Positions 35,262-43,394 of a stretch of 64,000 bases of DNA are shown here, piece by piece. How positions within the stretch are numbered: the stretch's first letter is position 1; every line of letters begins with the position of its first letter. Position numbers and translations under genes: made by a program. Under the pieces are notes generated by a model. It worked only from the letters and a program-made list of their open reading frames with translations. It was not told where the DNA came from and made no database searches. The stretch comes from Draconibacterium orientale. Its GTDB lineage: Bacteria > Bacteroidota > Bacteroidia > Bacteroidales > Prolixibacteraceae. Location: positions 4,880,501 through 4,944,500 of the forward strand of contig NZ_CP007451.1 of assembly GCF_000626635.1 (NCBI RefSeq), in the 5' to 3' direction.

Positions 35262-35504
35262 ATGAATAGAAAGATTGTATATTTTGCGGGACTGAAGAAG
35301 TTCTTTGGCGACGAAACCAGCGTTGAAGTGGCACCGGAAGAAAGTTATGCCTGCCTACTTGAAAAACTGGGTGAATTAAACCCGGAGGCAAAAGAGGTAC
35401 TGACCAGCTGCCGGATTGCAGTGAACGAAAAATTTGTACCACTCGATGAAACGATAAAAGACCAAACCACTTTGTTTTTAATTCCACCGTCAAGCGGAGG
35501 ATAA
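35262..35504 (+). CDS. moaD: molybdopterin synthase small subunit MoaD
   Basis: The 80-residue ubiquitin-like protein ends with the diglycine SSGG, which is adenylated and made a thiocarboxylate to carry sulfur. The beta-grasp pattern is visible (RKIVYFAGLKKFFG, EKLGELNPEAKEVL, CRIAVNEKFV, TLFLIPPSSGG). It lies directly behind moaA and 10 bp before moaE. Its activating enzyme is probably the MoeB-like protein two genes down. Confidence 0.93.
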   Translation: MNRKIVYFAGLKKFFGDETSVEVAPEESYACLLEKLGELNPEAKEVLTSCRIAVNEKFVPLDETIKDQTTLFLIPPSSGG

Positions 35505-35514
35505 ACCGAACGAT

Positions 35515-35985
35515 ATGAAGCACATTCAAAATACGGAGATCAGTTACAGCGAACTGTTTGAAAACTTCAGGCACCCGCAAAGCGGCGCAGTAGTGCTCTT
35601 TAGTGGCGAAGTTCGCGATAACAATAAAGGCCGGGCAGTTACCCATTTGGAATACGAAGCCTACGAGCCCATGGCCAATAAAATGATTAGCGAGATATTG
35701 GAGGAAGCCAAATCGCGTTTTAAACTTAATCAGGCCGCCTGCGTTCATCGTGTTGGACGTGTTGAGATCAGCGGCTGTGCCGTTGTTGTGATTACCGGAT
35801 CGGGGCACCGAAAAGAAGCCTACGACGCCAACCGCTACATTATCGACCGCGTGAAAAATGAGGTGCCCATCTGGAAGCACGAGTTTTTTGCTGACGGTAC
35901 CAGCGAATGGGGCCAAAACTGCGATTGCATAAGCGACGATCACCATCACCACCATAATAATCACCACTATGAAAGAGCTGAATAA
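35515..35985 (+). CDS. moaE: molybdopterin synthase large subunit MoaE, with His-rich tail
   Basis: MoaE converts cyclic pyranopterin to molybdopterin with MoaD. The 156-residue protein has the family motifs GAVVLFSGEVRDNNKG near 22-37, VTHLEYEAYEPMA, HRVGRVEISG, and the active-site region VKNEVPIWKHEFFADG, with the catalytic lysine in PIWKHE. The last 17 residues are unusual: CISDDHHHHHNNHHYERAE, with seven histidines, absent from standard MoaE. This tail could bind metal. The gene overlaps the start of the MoeB-like gene by 17 bases, so the tail sequence also encodes the start of that gene. Confidence 0.92.
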   Translation: MKHIQNTEISYSELFENFRHPQSGAVVLFSGEVRDNNKGRAVTHLEYEAYEPMANKMISEILEEAKSRFKLNQAACVHRVGRVEISGCAVVVITGSGHRKEAYDANRYIIDRVKNEVPIWKHEFFADGTSEWGQNCDCISDDHHHHHNNHHYERAE

Positions 35986-36685
35986 CGAAGACCGCACACG
36001 GTTTACACGTCATTTTTCCTTATCGGAAATTGGCCTTACCGGCCAGCTAAAACTGAAAAATGCGCGGGTGCTGGTAATTGGTGCCGGCGGACTTGGAAGT
36101 CCCTTACTCGTTTATTTGGCAGCCGCGGGTATTGGCAACATCGGTATTGTTGATGATGATGTGGTGAGCACCTCGAACCTGCAACGACAAATACTTTATA
36201 CCTCAGCAGAAGTGGGGCAAAAAAAGGTGGAGATCGCTGCTCAAAAGATAAAGACCTTGTATCCCGAAATTGAGGTTCAGCCATTTGACACAAAACTGGA
36301 TGAATCAAATGCGGAAAAGCTTTTCCAACAATACGATGTGATTGCCGACTGCACCGATAATTATAAAACCCGACAATTGATCGGCTTAAAATCGGCAGCT
36401 TTAAACAAGCCACTAGCTTTTGCTTCGGTGCTAAATTACGAGGGGCAAATAAGTGTATTTAATTATCAGAACGGTCCTGTTTATACCAATCTGTTTCCAA
36501 CAACCCCAAAAGACGGCATTTACAAAGAAGATGACATTGGCCTTTTAGGTGTTTTGCCCGGAATAACAGGTACGCTACAGGCCAATGAAATTATAAAAAT
36601 AATAACCGGTTACGGTGAAGTAATCAGCGGAAAACTATTGGTGTTTAATATCCGCGATAACCGGTTTAATTTGTTTCGGTTTTGA
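35969..36685 (+). CDS. moeB: MoeB/ThiF family adenylyltransferase
   Basis: The 238-residue protein activates the diglycine tail of MoaD with ATP. It shows the E1-like pattern: RFTRHFSLSEIGLTGQLKL, the ATP site VLVIGAGGLGSPLLVYLAAAG, the RQILY motif (SNLQRQILYTSAEVG), and VIADCTDNYKTRQLI. The usual zinc cysteine pairs near the end are not evident: the C-terminal part reads QNGPVYTNLFPTTPKDG. That deviates from typical MoeB, but some family members lack zinc. The call as MoaD activator rests mostly on the operon position. It could alternatively serve another sulfur carrier. Confidence 0.88.
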   Translation: MKELNNEDRTRFTRHFSLSEIGLTGQLKLKNARVLVIGAGGLGSPLLVYLAAAGIGNIGIVDDDVVSTSNLQRQILYTSAEVGQKKVEIAAQKIKTLYPEIEVQPFDTKLDESNAEKLFQQYDVIADCTDNYKTRQLIGLKSAALNKPLAFASVLNYEGQISVFNYQNGPVYTNLFPTTPKDGIYKEDDIGLLGVLPGITGTLQANEIIKIITGYGEVISGKLLVFNIRDNRFNLFRF

Positions 36686-36689
36686 GTGA

Positions 36690-36905
36690 AGATGGAACGC
36701 TAATAACGCTGATTTAGCGGATATTCACTGATTTATCTGTAAAGTTTAGAAACAAACCTCAAAACACAAAAGCTACTAAATGAAATATTCGGAAAACGAT
36801 TGAATCATTTTGAGTATAGGTGGAACGCAGATAATGCCGATTTCAACTGATGATCACAGATAAATCAGCGAAAATCAGTTCGAGCAGTGTCATCTGCGTT
36901 CTATT
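36690..36905. repeat. GGAACGCAGAT palindromic intergenic element
   Basis: A half copy at 36692-36750 (TGGAACGCTAATAACGCTG, then TCACTGATTTATCTGTAAAG) is followed by a full one at 36820-36903. In the full copy TGGAACGCAGATA and TCATCTGCGTTCTA form the outer inverted repeat, with ATCAGCGAAAATCAG inside. This wording is common between genes in Bacteroidota. The element sits between the convergent moeB-like gene and the hydroxylase large-subunit gene and may act as a transcript end for both. Confidence 0.7.
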
Positions 36906-36912
36906 CTTAGAT

Positions 36913-39129
36913 CTATCCAATACTGTTTTTCACAAATGGCTGATGGTAATAGCGCTCTCCGTTGGCTTTGTATAAAGCGTTTGCCAGCGCTCCCATTACC
37001 GGTGGATAAGGTGGTTCGCCCAACCCGGTCGGATCGATATTGTTTTCCACAAAATGTACTTCTATTTCTTTTGGTGCTTCTGCATGACGAATCAAACGAT
37101 ACATATCAAAATTGTTTTGTTCCGGCTGCCCTTCACTGAAAGTCAATTCGCTGTACATGGCATGGCCTATTCCATCCACAATACTTCCTTCCGTCATGTT
37201 TACCGCTGCATCGGGATTTACCACAATACCACAATCAACCGAAGCATATACTTTCTCAATTACCTGTTTTCCATCCTTATTGGCGATATCCACCACATTT
37301 GCCACATACGAATTGTGACAGAAATAGGCAGCCACACCCCGGTTTTTACCTTCGGAATTGGTATCCCAGCCCGACTTTTCGCGAACCTGCTCCAAAACGC
37401 CGGCATAGCGCGCTGCATCGTAATCATTGTTACTACCTACAGGGTTTTCCTGTGCGCGTTTCAGCAAGTCGAGGCGAAACTGAATAGGATCTTTGCCGGC
37501 AGCTTCGGCCACCTCATCGAGGAACGATTGTTCGGCTACGGCATTGAAATTGGAGCCGGGAGCACGAAAAGCCCCGGTACTGATATTGGACTCTACCGTA
37601 AAGCTTTCGGCAAGGTAGTTATCAACACTTCCGGCCGGAAAACGGTTGGCATGTAACGGACTTTCCGGGATTCCTCCCATTCGTACATGGAAACCAATCA
37701 GGTTATTATCGGCATCCAGCGCAGCACGGTATAAGGCATGGTAAGCCGGACGGTAAATTCCGTACGACATATCGTCTTCGCGCGAGTAAATCAACTTTAC
37801 AGGTGCTTTCACTTGCTGCGAAATAACAGCTGCTTCCACCATAAAGTGGCCATAAAGGCGTCGTCCGAAACCTCCTCCCATACGGGTCATTTGCACATCC
37901 ACTTTTTCAAGTGGCAAACCCAAACGGGCAGCCACCGTTTTCTCCATAAACTCCGGCGTTTGAGTAGGGCCTGCCAACAGCGCAAAATCATCTTTTACGT
38001 CGGCAAAAAAGTTCATCGGTTCCATCGGGCTATGCGCCTGAAATGGTGCGGTATAAGTTCGTTCAATTACTTTGGCAGCATTTTTAAATGCTTCTTCGGG
38101 ATTTCCGTCACGACGCTGTTCCCTACCCGCTTTGGCAGCTGCTTCCTCCATCTTTTTATAATGATCGGCAGTGCTTTCAAAACCTGCAGGAACACCCTGC
38201 GCATTGTCTTCCGCGATCGGTTCCCATTCCACGTTTAGCATCAGTTTGGCATTCATTACCTCCCAGGTTGACTTACCAACTACTGCTACTAATTCGGTAA
38301 AAGCAGTAACATCCGACCACTGCATTTGGTAGTCGTCGTTATACGTTTTTATGGAAAAAACATCTATTATCCCGGGCATTGCCTTTGCTTCGGTGGCATC
38401 AAACGATTTTAGTTTCATACCAAATGCCGGTGGATGCTCGATCATGGCAATCAACATTCCTTCCGCCTTATAATCCAGGCCAAACAAAGGTTTTCCGGTA
38501 ACTATTTTCTGACCATCCACATTTTTTCTTGAGGTACCGATAATGGTAAAATCCTTTATGTCTTTCAACTCTACCTCTTCAGGAACGGTCAGTTCTGCTG
38601 CAGCAGAGGCCATTTCACCATAACCGGCTTCTTTCCCGCTGTTTTTATGGTATAAAACTCCGGCTTCGGTAGTAATTTCATCTACCGGAACTTTCCATTC
38701 GTGGGCGGCAGCTTCGCGTAACATCCTTCTGCCCGTTGCACCGGCCATTCGGAGTCCGTTCCACCCCTGCCGGATAGACTGGCTGCCTCCTGCCAACTGC
38801 CGGGTAAAAATATCGGTATTTAACGGTGCCTGTTCCACCATTACAAATTTCCAGTCGACATCCAGTTCATCGGCAACAATCATCGGCATCGATGTTTTTA
38901 CATTCTGGCCAATCTCGGGGTTAGGCGACATTATGGTAACCGCTCCATTGTTCCCGATTTTCAAAAAACCGTTTAACTCATACCACTCATCGGGCATGGT
39001 TAGCTGTTTGGGCGAGTCGGTAGTGCAAGCCGGAGCCAGCCAACTAAAAGTCAGCAGTAATCCGCCACCGGCCAATGCCGAGCTTCGTATAAAAGAACGT
39101 CTATCGAGTTTTGTCTTAACCGTTGTCAT
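36913..39129 (-). CDS. molybdenum hydroxylase large subunit, IorB/aldehyde oxidase type
   Basis: The 738-residue protein belongs to the xanthine dehydrogenase family, with a molybdopterin-cytosine dinucleotide site. It has a twin-arginine signal (RRSFIRSSALAGGGLLL) that also ends in a lipobox-like LAPAC, so it is exported folded and may be anchored as a lipoprotein. Domain order: signal and IorB-like N-terminal region (40-200), FGLDYKAEGMLIAMIEHPPAFG, first Moco motif QMTRMGGGFGRRLYG, GAFRAPGSNFNA, then GLGEPPYPP with catalytic Glu705. It pairs with the 2Fe-2S subunit just upstream. The substrate (isoquinoline-like, aldehyde or purine) is not readable from sequence. Confidence 0.92.
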   Translation of the reverse strand: MTTVKTKLDRRSFIRSSALAGGGLLLTFSWLAPACTTDSPKQLTMPDEWYELNGFLKIGNNGAVTIMSPNPEIGQNVKTSMPMIVADELDVDWKFVMVEQAPLNTDIFTRQLAGGSQSIRQGWNGLRMAGATGRRMLREAAAHEWKVPVDEITTEAGVLYHKNSGKEAGYGEMASAAAELTVPEEVELKDIKDFTIIGTSRKNVDGQKIVTGKPLFGLDYKAEGMLIAMIEHPPAFGMKLKSFDATEAKAMPGIIDVFSIKTYNDDYQMQWSDVTAFTELVAVVGKSTWEVMNAKLMLNVEWEPIAEDNAQGVPAGFESTADHYKKMEEAAAKAGREQRRDGNPEEAFKNAAKVIERTYTAPFQAHSPMEPMNFFADVKDDFALLAGPTQTPEFMEKTVAARLGLPLEKVDVQMTRMGGGFGRRLYGHFMVEAAVISQQVKAPVKLIYSREDDMSYGIYRPAYHALYRAALDADNNLIGFHVRMGGIPESPLHANRFPAGSVDNYLAESFTVESNISTGAFRAPGSNFNAVAEQSFLDEVAEAAGKDPIQFRLDLLKRAQENPVGSNNDYDAARYAGVLEQVREKSGWDTNSEGKNRGVAAYFCHNSYVANVVDIANKDGKQVIEKVYASVDCGIVVNPDAAVNMTEGSIVDGIGHAMYSELTFSEGQPEQNNFDMYRLIRHAEAPKEIEVHFVENNIDPTGLGEPPYPPVMGALANALYKANGERYYHQPFVKNSIG

Positions 39130-39185
39130 GTGAAATAATTTTAATGTTAGTTAATGCGAAAAGCGTAGTACCAGTGTGGTGCAGA

Positions 39186-39641
39186 TTATGAATTAGCAGC
39201 TGTTTTAATCGCCTTTTTAATTCGGGTATATGTTCCGCACCGGCAAATGTTACCATGCATAGCCATTTCAATTTCTTCGTCGCTAGGCGATGGATTCGCA
39301 TTTAACAACCCAGCGGCATTCATAATTTGTCCGCTTTGGCAGTAGCCACATTGCGGCACATCTTCTTCAATCCATGCTTTTTGAAGCGCGTGATCTCCGT
39401 TTTCCGAGAGCCCTTCAATTGTTGTAATTTCCTTGTCACCCACCGAGTCGACAAAAGTGATACACGAACGCGTTGCAACTCCGTTTACCAAAATGGTGCA
39501 CGCCCCGCACTGTGCAATTCCACAGCCGAATTTTGTTCCTACTAAATCCAGGTGATCTCTGAGTACCCAAAGCATTGGAGTTGACGGATCAACATCCACC
39601 TCATGCTGTTTTCCGTTGATGTTCAGATTAAATACTGCCAT
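39186..39641 (-). CDS. 2Fe-2S subunit of the molybdenum hydroxylase, IorA type
   Basis: The 151-residue protein transfers electrons from the Moco site. It has the plant-type 2Fe-2S cluster Cys40, Cys45, Cys48, Cys60 (KFGCGIAQCGACTI, RSC) and the second cluster Cys98, Cys101, Cys133, Cys135 (CGYCQSGQI, NICRCGTYTRI). Both clusters are complete. It has no signal, so it would travel with the Tat-exported large subunit, as known for IorAB-like pairs. The gap to the large subunit is 56 bp. No FAD subunit is present, which fits periplasmic enzymes that use a cytochrome acceptor. Confidence 0.94.
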   Translation of the reverse strand: MAVFNLNINGKQHEVDVDPSTPMLWVLRDHLDLVGTKFGCGIAQCGACTILVNGVATRSCITFVDSVGDKEITTIEGLSENGDHALQKAWIEEDVPQCGYCQSGQIMNAAGLLNANPSPSDEEIEMAMHGNICRCGTYTRIKKAIKTAANS

Positions 39642-39911
39642 TTTTTTATAGTTTTCTTATAGATTTTAAACGATGCTACGAAGCTTACACAGTAAGATAT
39701 ACTGATTTTCACATATTTTAGTAACACCCTTTACAACAAAGACTTATCGTAAATGTTCAGGAATAAATAAAGAAAACGGAAACAGGCCCCAGTGCTGCAA
39801 TACACTGCTGTTTTGCTGACATTTATCGTCGTTTCAGTAGTGAGTTATGAGTAATGAGTAGTGAGTAAAGTGAAAAAGCAAATACCCGCCACACATTATA
39901 CGGATGTTTAA

Positions 39912-40295
39912 CCACAGCATGGTAACGAAAACAGTAAATAGAACTATTTGGTGGCAGCGTACGCCTGCGAAAGCGGCAACCAGGACTCTGGGAAGCTTTC
40001 GCAGCACTACGAAAGGACTTTGGAGAACACGCTGGAGATTTCGCAGCACTACGAAAGGACTTTGGAGAACACGGTGGAGCTTTCGTAGCAGTACGAAAGT
40101 AGTTTTGAGAACTCAGTGAAGCTTTCGTAGCAGTACGAAAACAGTTTTGAGAACACAGTGAAGCTTTCGTAGTAGTACGAAAGCACTAAATAGCACTCTG
40201 GGAAGCTTTCGTACGCCTACGAAAGCAGTAAATAGCACTCCGGGAAGCTTTCGCAGCCCTGCGAAAGTTACAAATAGAGCTCCTGGGATCTCTTG
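39912..40295. repeat. tandem array of a 42-bp hairpin repeat, about 8-9 units
   Basis: A 20-bp hairpin of the type CTTTCGTAGCAGTACGAAAG recurs with an exact 42-bp period. The arms start at 39996, 40038, 40080, 40122, 40164, 40206 and 40248; further decayed units lie before and after. Arm changes are often compensated (TCGCAG with CTGCGA, TCGTAG with CTACGA), so pairing is conserved rather than sequence. The 22-bp linkers fall into two kinds, TTTGGAGAACACGGTGGAG-like and AATAGCACTCTGGGAAG-like. Because 42 is divisible by three, open frames on the minus strand give a 14-residue repeat (RKLPGVLFTAFVGV), which I take as a shadow. No gene was found in 39642-40713. Confidence 0.85.
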
Positions 40296-40360
40296 TAATC
40301 TGGTAGTTAGCTGTTTTTGCAACATTAGGTTTTCGGAAACCCGCCTGCAATAAGCCTTAC

Positions 40361-40449
40361 GGGCTAAAGCCCTGTTCTGCCGTGCTATGTTTAACCCCGG
40401 CATTAATGCCGGGGTTAGTAAACTCAGCTTCTAAAGTGGGCTTTAGCCC
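40361..40449. repeat. three-part palindromic intergenic element
   Basis: GGGCTAAAGCCC (40361-40372) and its reverse complement GGGCTTTAGCCC (40438-40449) flank a perfect 26-bp palindrome at 40392-40417 centred on CCGGCATTAATGCCGG. The order outer arm, central palindrome, outer arm suggests one structured element rather than chance. It resembles dispersed Bacteroidota repeats. It follows the 42-bp array and precedes the TlpA-like gene by 264 bp. Confidence 0.75.
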
Positions 40450-40713
40450 CCGATGCTAAGTATTTATATACTGAGAGATAAACCATATGTGAGGATTTAA
40501 ACCAGTGTTGTTTTATTTTTTTATTATGCTAACTTTATACACAATTAAAAACCAAAACCGTTGAATACGCGCCCTGAAATAACAACAGAAAATAACTTTT
40601 ACAAAATTGAATATTGTATGCCTAAGGCTGATATAATTTCCTGTAGATGGAATTATTGTACGGTTTTCGTGTATACATATAAACTAGTTTCAAACCATTT
40701 TAAACGAAAACCA

Positions 40714-41826
40714 ATGAAAGTGCAACTAGCTTTAATACTTCTTCTTTTTTTTGTTGTTTCGTGCAGTAATAAAGAGAAAGAAGAATGTCATTTAACAGGG
40801 AGTTTTAAAAACGCACCTGACAAGACCACGCTATTCCTTCTGGATATGGAAAATAGGATTCTTGTTGATTCCATTCAAGTTGTAAATGGAGAGTTTGACT
40901 ACTCTTTCCCCCTTTCTCATCCCCAATATTTTTTATTACATAATCGAAGAAATGAGCAACCTTTCAGAGACCAAAAGTATATTTGGCTTGAACCTGCACA
41001 AATTAAAATAATTGGAGACTTTGAGTTCTTAAAAAATGTAACCATTGAAAAATCAGTGTCCCAAAATGAATTTGATGTTTATAGCAAGATGGTTGACACT
41101 GCAACAAAAGAAATCAACAAAATACAAGAAGAGCTTTATTTTAAGTCGCCTGAAGAACAGAAAGCAGATTCACTGATAATTGAAGAATTGAAAAGTAATC
41201 TGAGCGATAGCATTGTTGAATTCATCACAAATCACTCAGACTCTTACGTGGCATTAAACATCCTTCATTCAGAAAGCTACCTTGCCTTTAGGCACTTAAA
41301 GAAAGACCAAATTCAATCTGCTTTTAATAGTTTATTCAGCGAGTTAAAAGAGTCTGAAAAGGGAATTGAAATTGAAAAATATATTGAATTACCGGAACCG
41401 CCAAAGGTTGGAGATTTGGCTCCTGATATTATGCAAGTTACTCCCACCGGAGATACAATAAAACTTTCAGACTACAGGGGTAAATATGTACTGATTGATT
41501 TTTGGTCATCGTCGTGTGGTCCGTGCAGGACAGATTTTAAATGGCTTAAAAAGATTTACAACAAGTATAACCCCAAAGGATTGGAAATCCTGGGTATTTC
41601 AGCAGACAGTGATAAAAATAGCTGGACAAATGCAATTAGGCAAGATTCAATTTCTTGGATTAATGTATCTGATTTGAAAGGATGGAAAAATGAAGCTTTT
41701 TTACGATATGATGTAAAATTCATTCCGCAGAATTATCTTGTAAATCCTGATGGAAAAATTATAAAATATAGACTGTGTAGCGAATCTTACGCGGACTATG
41801 AATTAGGACAAATATTTGAAAATTAA
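40714..41826 (+). CDS. TlpA-like thiol-disulfide oxidoreductase lipoprotein
   Basis: I choose ATG 40714 because it gives a lipoprotein signal (MKVQLALILLLFFVVSC, Cys17); the longer open frame starts in non-coding sequence. The 370-residue protein has a DUF4369-type beta domain (about 25-130), a helical linker (about 130-225), and a C-terminal TlpA/AhpC-like thioredoxin domain with the redox motif WSSSCGPCR, Cys268 and Cys271. It works at the envelope, reducing disulfides or cytochrome precursors. It is preceded and followed by palindromic elements and has no clear operon partners. Confidence 0.9.
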   Translation: MKVQLALILLLFFVVSCSNKEKEECHLTGSFKNAPDKTTLFLLDMENRILVDSIQVVNGEFDYSFPLSHPQYFLLHNRRNEQPFRDQKYIWLEPAQIKIIGDFEFLKNVTIEKSVSQNEFDVYSKMVDTATKEINKIQEELYFKSPEEQKADSLIIEELKSNLSDSIVEFITNHSDSYVALNILHSESYLAFRHLKKDQIQSAFNSLFSELKESEKGIEIEKYIELPEPPKVGDLAPDIMQVTPTGDTIKLSDYRGKYVLIDFWSSSCGPCRTDFKWLKKIYNKYNPKGLEILGISADSDKNSWTNAIRQDSISWINVSDLKGWKNEAFLRYDVKFIPQNYLVNPDGKIIKYRLCSESYADYELGQIFEN

Positions 41827-41830
41827 AAAA

Positions 41831-41995
41831 CGGTTTGCAGTACATATTGCATGGCTGGGTTCGGTGGTACGCCAACTGCGCCCCGAAGTTTCGGGGCTAG
41901 TTTCGCAGTTCCGTGTCCGCCAGATGGCGTACAGTAACGCCTGCCTGCGGCAGGCAGGCTCTCCGAAATCCGCCCCCGACAACATGTACCAACCG
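41831..41995. repeat. nested palindromic element with three stacked inverted repeats
   Basis: Starting 5 bp after the TlpA stop, the arms nest in order: CGGTT/AACCG and GTACAT/ATGTAC (41831-41845 with 41984-41995), GTACGCCA/TGGCGTAC (41867-41874 with 41925-41932), AACTGCG/CGCAGTT (41874-41880 with 41904-41910), and GCCCCGAA/TTCGGGGC (41880-41897). A separate perfect hairpin, GCCTGCCTGC/GCAGGCAGGC, occupies 41939-41959. The whole can fold into one long branched structure. No coding content is credible. Such composite folding is seen in mobile single-strand elements and structured RNAs; which applies is unknown. Confidence 0.75.
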
Positions 41996-42052
41996 TTAAT
42001 AATGCCAGTCGCCCCCGGTTTTCACTTCAGGAATAAGAAACTAAAACTGCAA

Positions 42053-42937
42053 TTACAAGCCCGACAATTTTTCCAAAGCCAGCGTTAATGCATGTGTTCC
42101 CAATTTTCCGTGGCCCTGCGCCTGAACAGCCAGGTAAAGTTGTTTTACCAGTGCCAGTCCGGGTAACGACAAGCCCATTGCTTCGGCTTCTTTTAAGGCA
42201 ATTCCCATGTCTTTAATAAAATGCTCCACAAAAAATCCGGGATCGAAATTTCGGTTTACAATACGTGGTGCCAGGTTGTCGAGTGTCCAGCAACCTGCCG
42301 CTCCACCACTGATTGATGAAAGCATTGTTGGCAAATCGAGACCGGCTTTATGCCCATACAACAAAGCTTCGCAAACCCCGATCATGGTTCCGGCAATGGT
42401 AATCTGGTTACACATTTTTGTGTGCTGCCCCGATCCGGCCGCCCCCTGGTAAACAATTTGCTTGCCCATACTTTCAAACAACGGATAAACTTTATCAAAA
42501 GCTTCTTTTTCGCCACCGGCCATTATCGACAATGTGCCATTTTTAGCACCTACATCACCACCTGAAACCGGTGCATCAACCGATTGAATACCTTTAACTT
42601 TCGCGGCCTCATAAATTTCAACAGCTAAACTTGGCTCTGTGGTTGTCATGTCAACCAAAACAGCACCCGGCTTTGCTTTTGCAAGAATACCTTTTTCGCC
42701 AAAGTACACTTCGCGAACGTCTTTCGGGAAACCTACAATCGTAAAAATAACATCCGAAACTGCCGCAACCTCAGCCGGACTGTCGGCCCATTTTACGCCG
42801 TTTGCCAGCAACGATTCGGCCTTACTTTTTGTTCGGGTATAGGTGATACATTCGTAACCTGCTTTATTTAAGTGGCCCAGCATCGATGTCCCCATAACTC
42901 CGGTGCCGATCCAACCAATTGTAATATCTTTTTTCAT
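42053..42937 (-). CDS. 3-hydroxyisobutyrate dehydrogenase family oxidoreductase
   Basis: The 294-residue protein is a beta-hydroxyacid dehydrogenase that oxidises small hydroxyacids with NAD(P). It has the nucleotide-binding [16 protein letters not shown] at about 8-23, the family motif [16 protein letters not shown] near 121-136, and the catalytic lysine region [11 protein letters not shown] near 169-179. Substrates in this family include 3-hydroxyisobutyrate, tartronate semialdehyde and glyoxylate; no neighbour decides. A good consensus promoter is seen just upstream, so it is probably a single-gene unit. Confidence 0.9.
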   Translation of the reverse strand: MKKDITIGWIGTGVMGTSMLGHLNKAGYECITYTRTKSKAESLLANGVKWADSPAEVAAVSDVIFTIVGFPKDVREVYFGEKGILAKAKPGAVLVDMTTTEPSLAVEIYEAAKVKGIQSVDAPVSGGDVGAKNGTLSIMAGGEKEAFDKVYPLFESMGKQIVYQGAAGSGQHTKMCNQITIAGTMIGVCEALLYGHKAGLDLPTMLSSISGGAAGCWTLDNLAPRIVNRNFDPGFFVEHFIKDMGIALKEAEAMGLSLPGLALVKQLYLAVQAQGHGKLGTHALTLALEKLSGL

Positions 42938-42956
42938 TTTATTATTTTAAGGATAC

Positions 42957-42987
42957 CAAAACTAAAGTTTTCATCACATTCAGCAAA
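42957..42987 (-). promoter_or_regulatory. consensus Bacteroidota promoter for the hydroxyacid dehydrogenase gene
   Basis: On the minus strand TTTG (42984-42987) is followed after exactly 19 bp by TAGTTTTG (42957-42964), which fits the -33 TTTG / -7 TAnnTTTG pattern. The -7 box ends 19 bp from the start codon, giving a short leader. Confidence 0.6.
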
Positions 42988-43342
42988 ATTATTCATTCGG
43001 CAATAATCCGCAATAAAGTTCACTGTTCAGAATGAATTAACATTATAGATTATAACCCGATAAGAAACACCTCTTATCATAAAGATGACAAGATAAATTA
43101 ACTCCTTTACCTCTGACTTTCTATTCTTTATGTTTTCGTATCAACTGATAGAACTTTATAAAAAAACTTTTTACTCTTTTACAAAACACTCAATAACAAC
43201 ACCTTCTGGAATTTCTATTTTTAAAACTCCCGAACATTTGATTATATTTGTCGCCAAATCTTTCGCATAGATTTATAATTGATAACGGAGAGTGGATGCT
43301 GACTGCTTTCCGTTTGCTTTTGAAATGTACAATCCAGAGCAT

Positions 43343-43373
43343 AAAAAAACCTCCGGATAAACTCCGAAGGTTT
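43343..43373 (-). terminator. terminator of the fumarase gene
   Basis: Read on the minus strand, AACCT plus TCGGAG pairs with CTCCGG plus AGGTT around a short loop, followed by seven T residues (A run at 43343-43349 on the plus strand). It lies about 22 bp after the fumarase stop. The 43000-43340 stretch upstream of it contains no gene that I can support. Confidence 0.7.
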
Positions 43374-43394
43374 CTATTATCTCTTTAAATTTCC

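Noticed and set aside
39912-40295. CRISPR array
   Set aside because: The 22-bp linkers are related to each other, not unique spacers, the repeats vary in sequence, and no cas genes are present.
40113-40403. Minus-strand frame encoding a 14-residue RKLPGVLFTAFVGV repeat
   Set aside because: The 42-bp period is divisible by three, so frames stay open by arithmetic. The conserved feature is the DNA hairpin, and a stop interrupts the frame.
41831-41995. Integron attC site for a gene cassette with the TlpA gene
   Set aside because: The folding is suggestive, but I cannot find matched RYYYAAC and GTTRRRY core sites, and no integrase is in the window.
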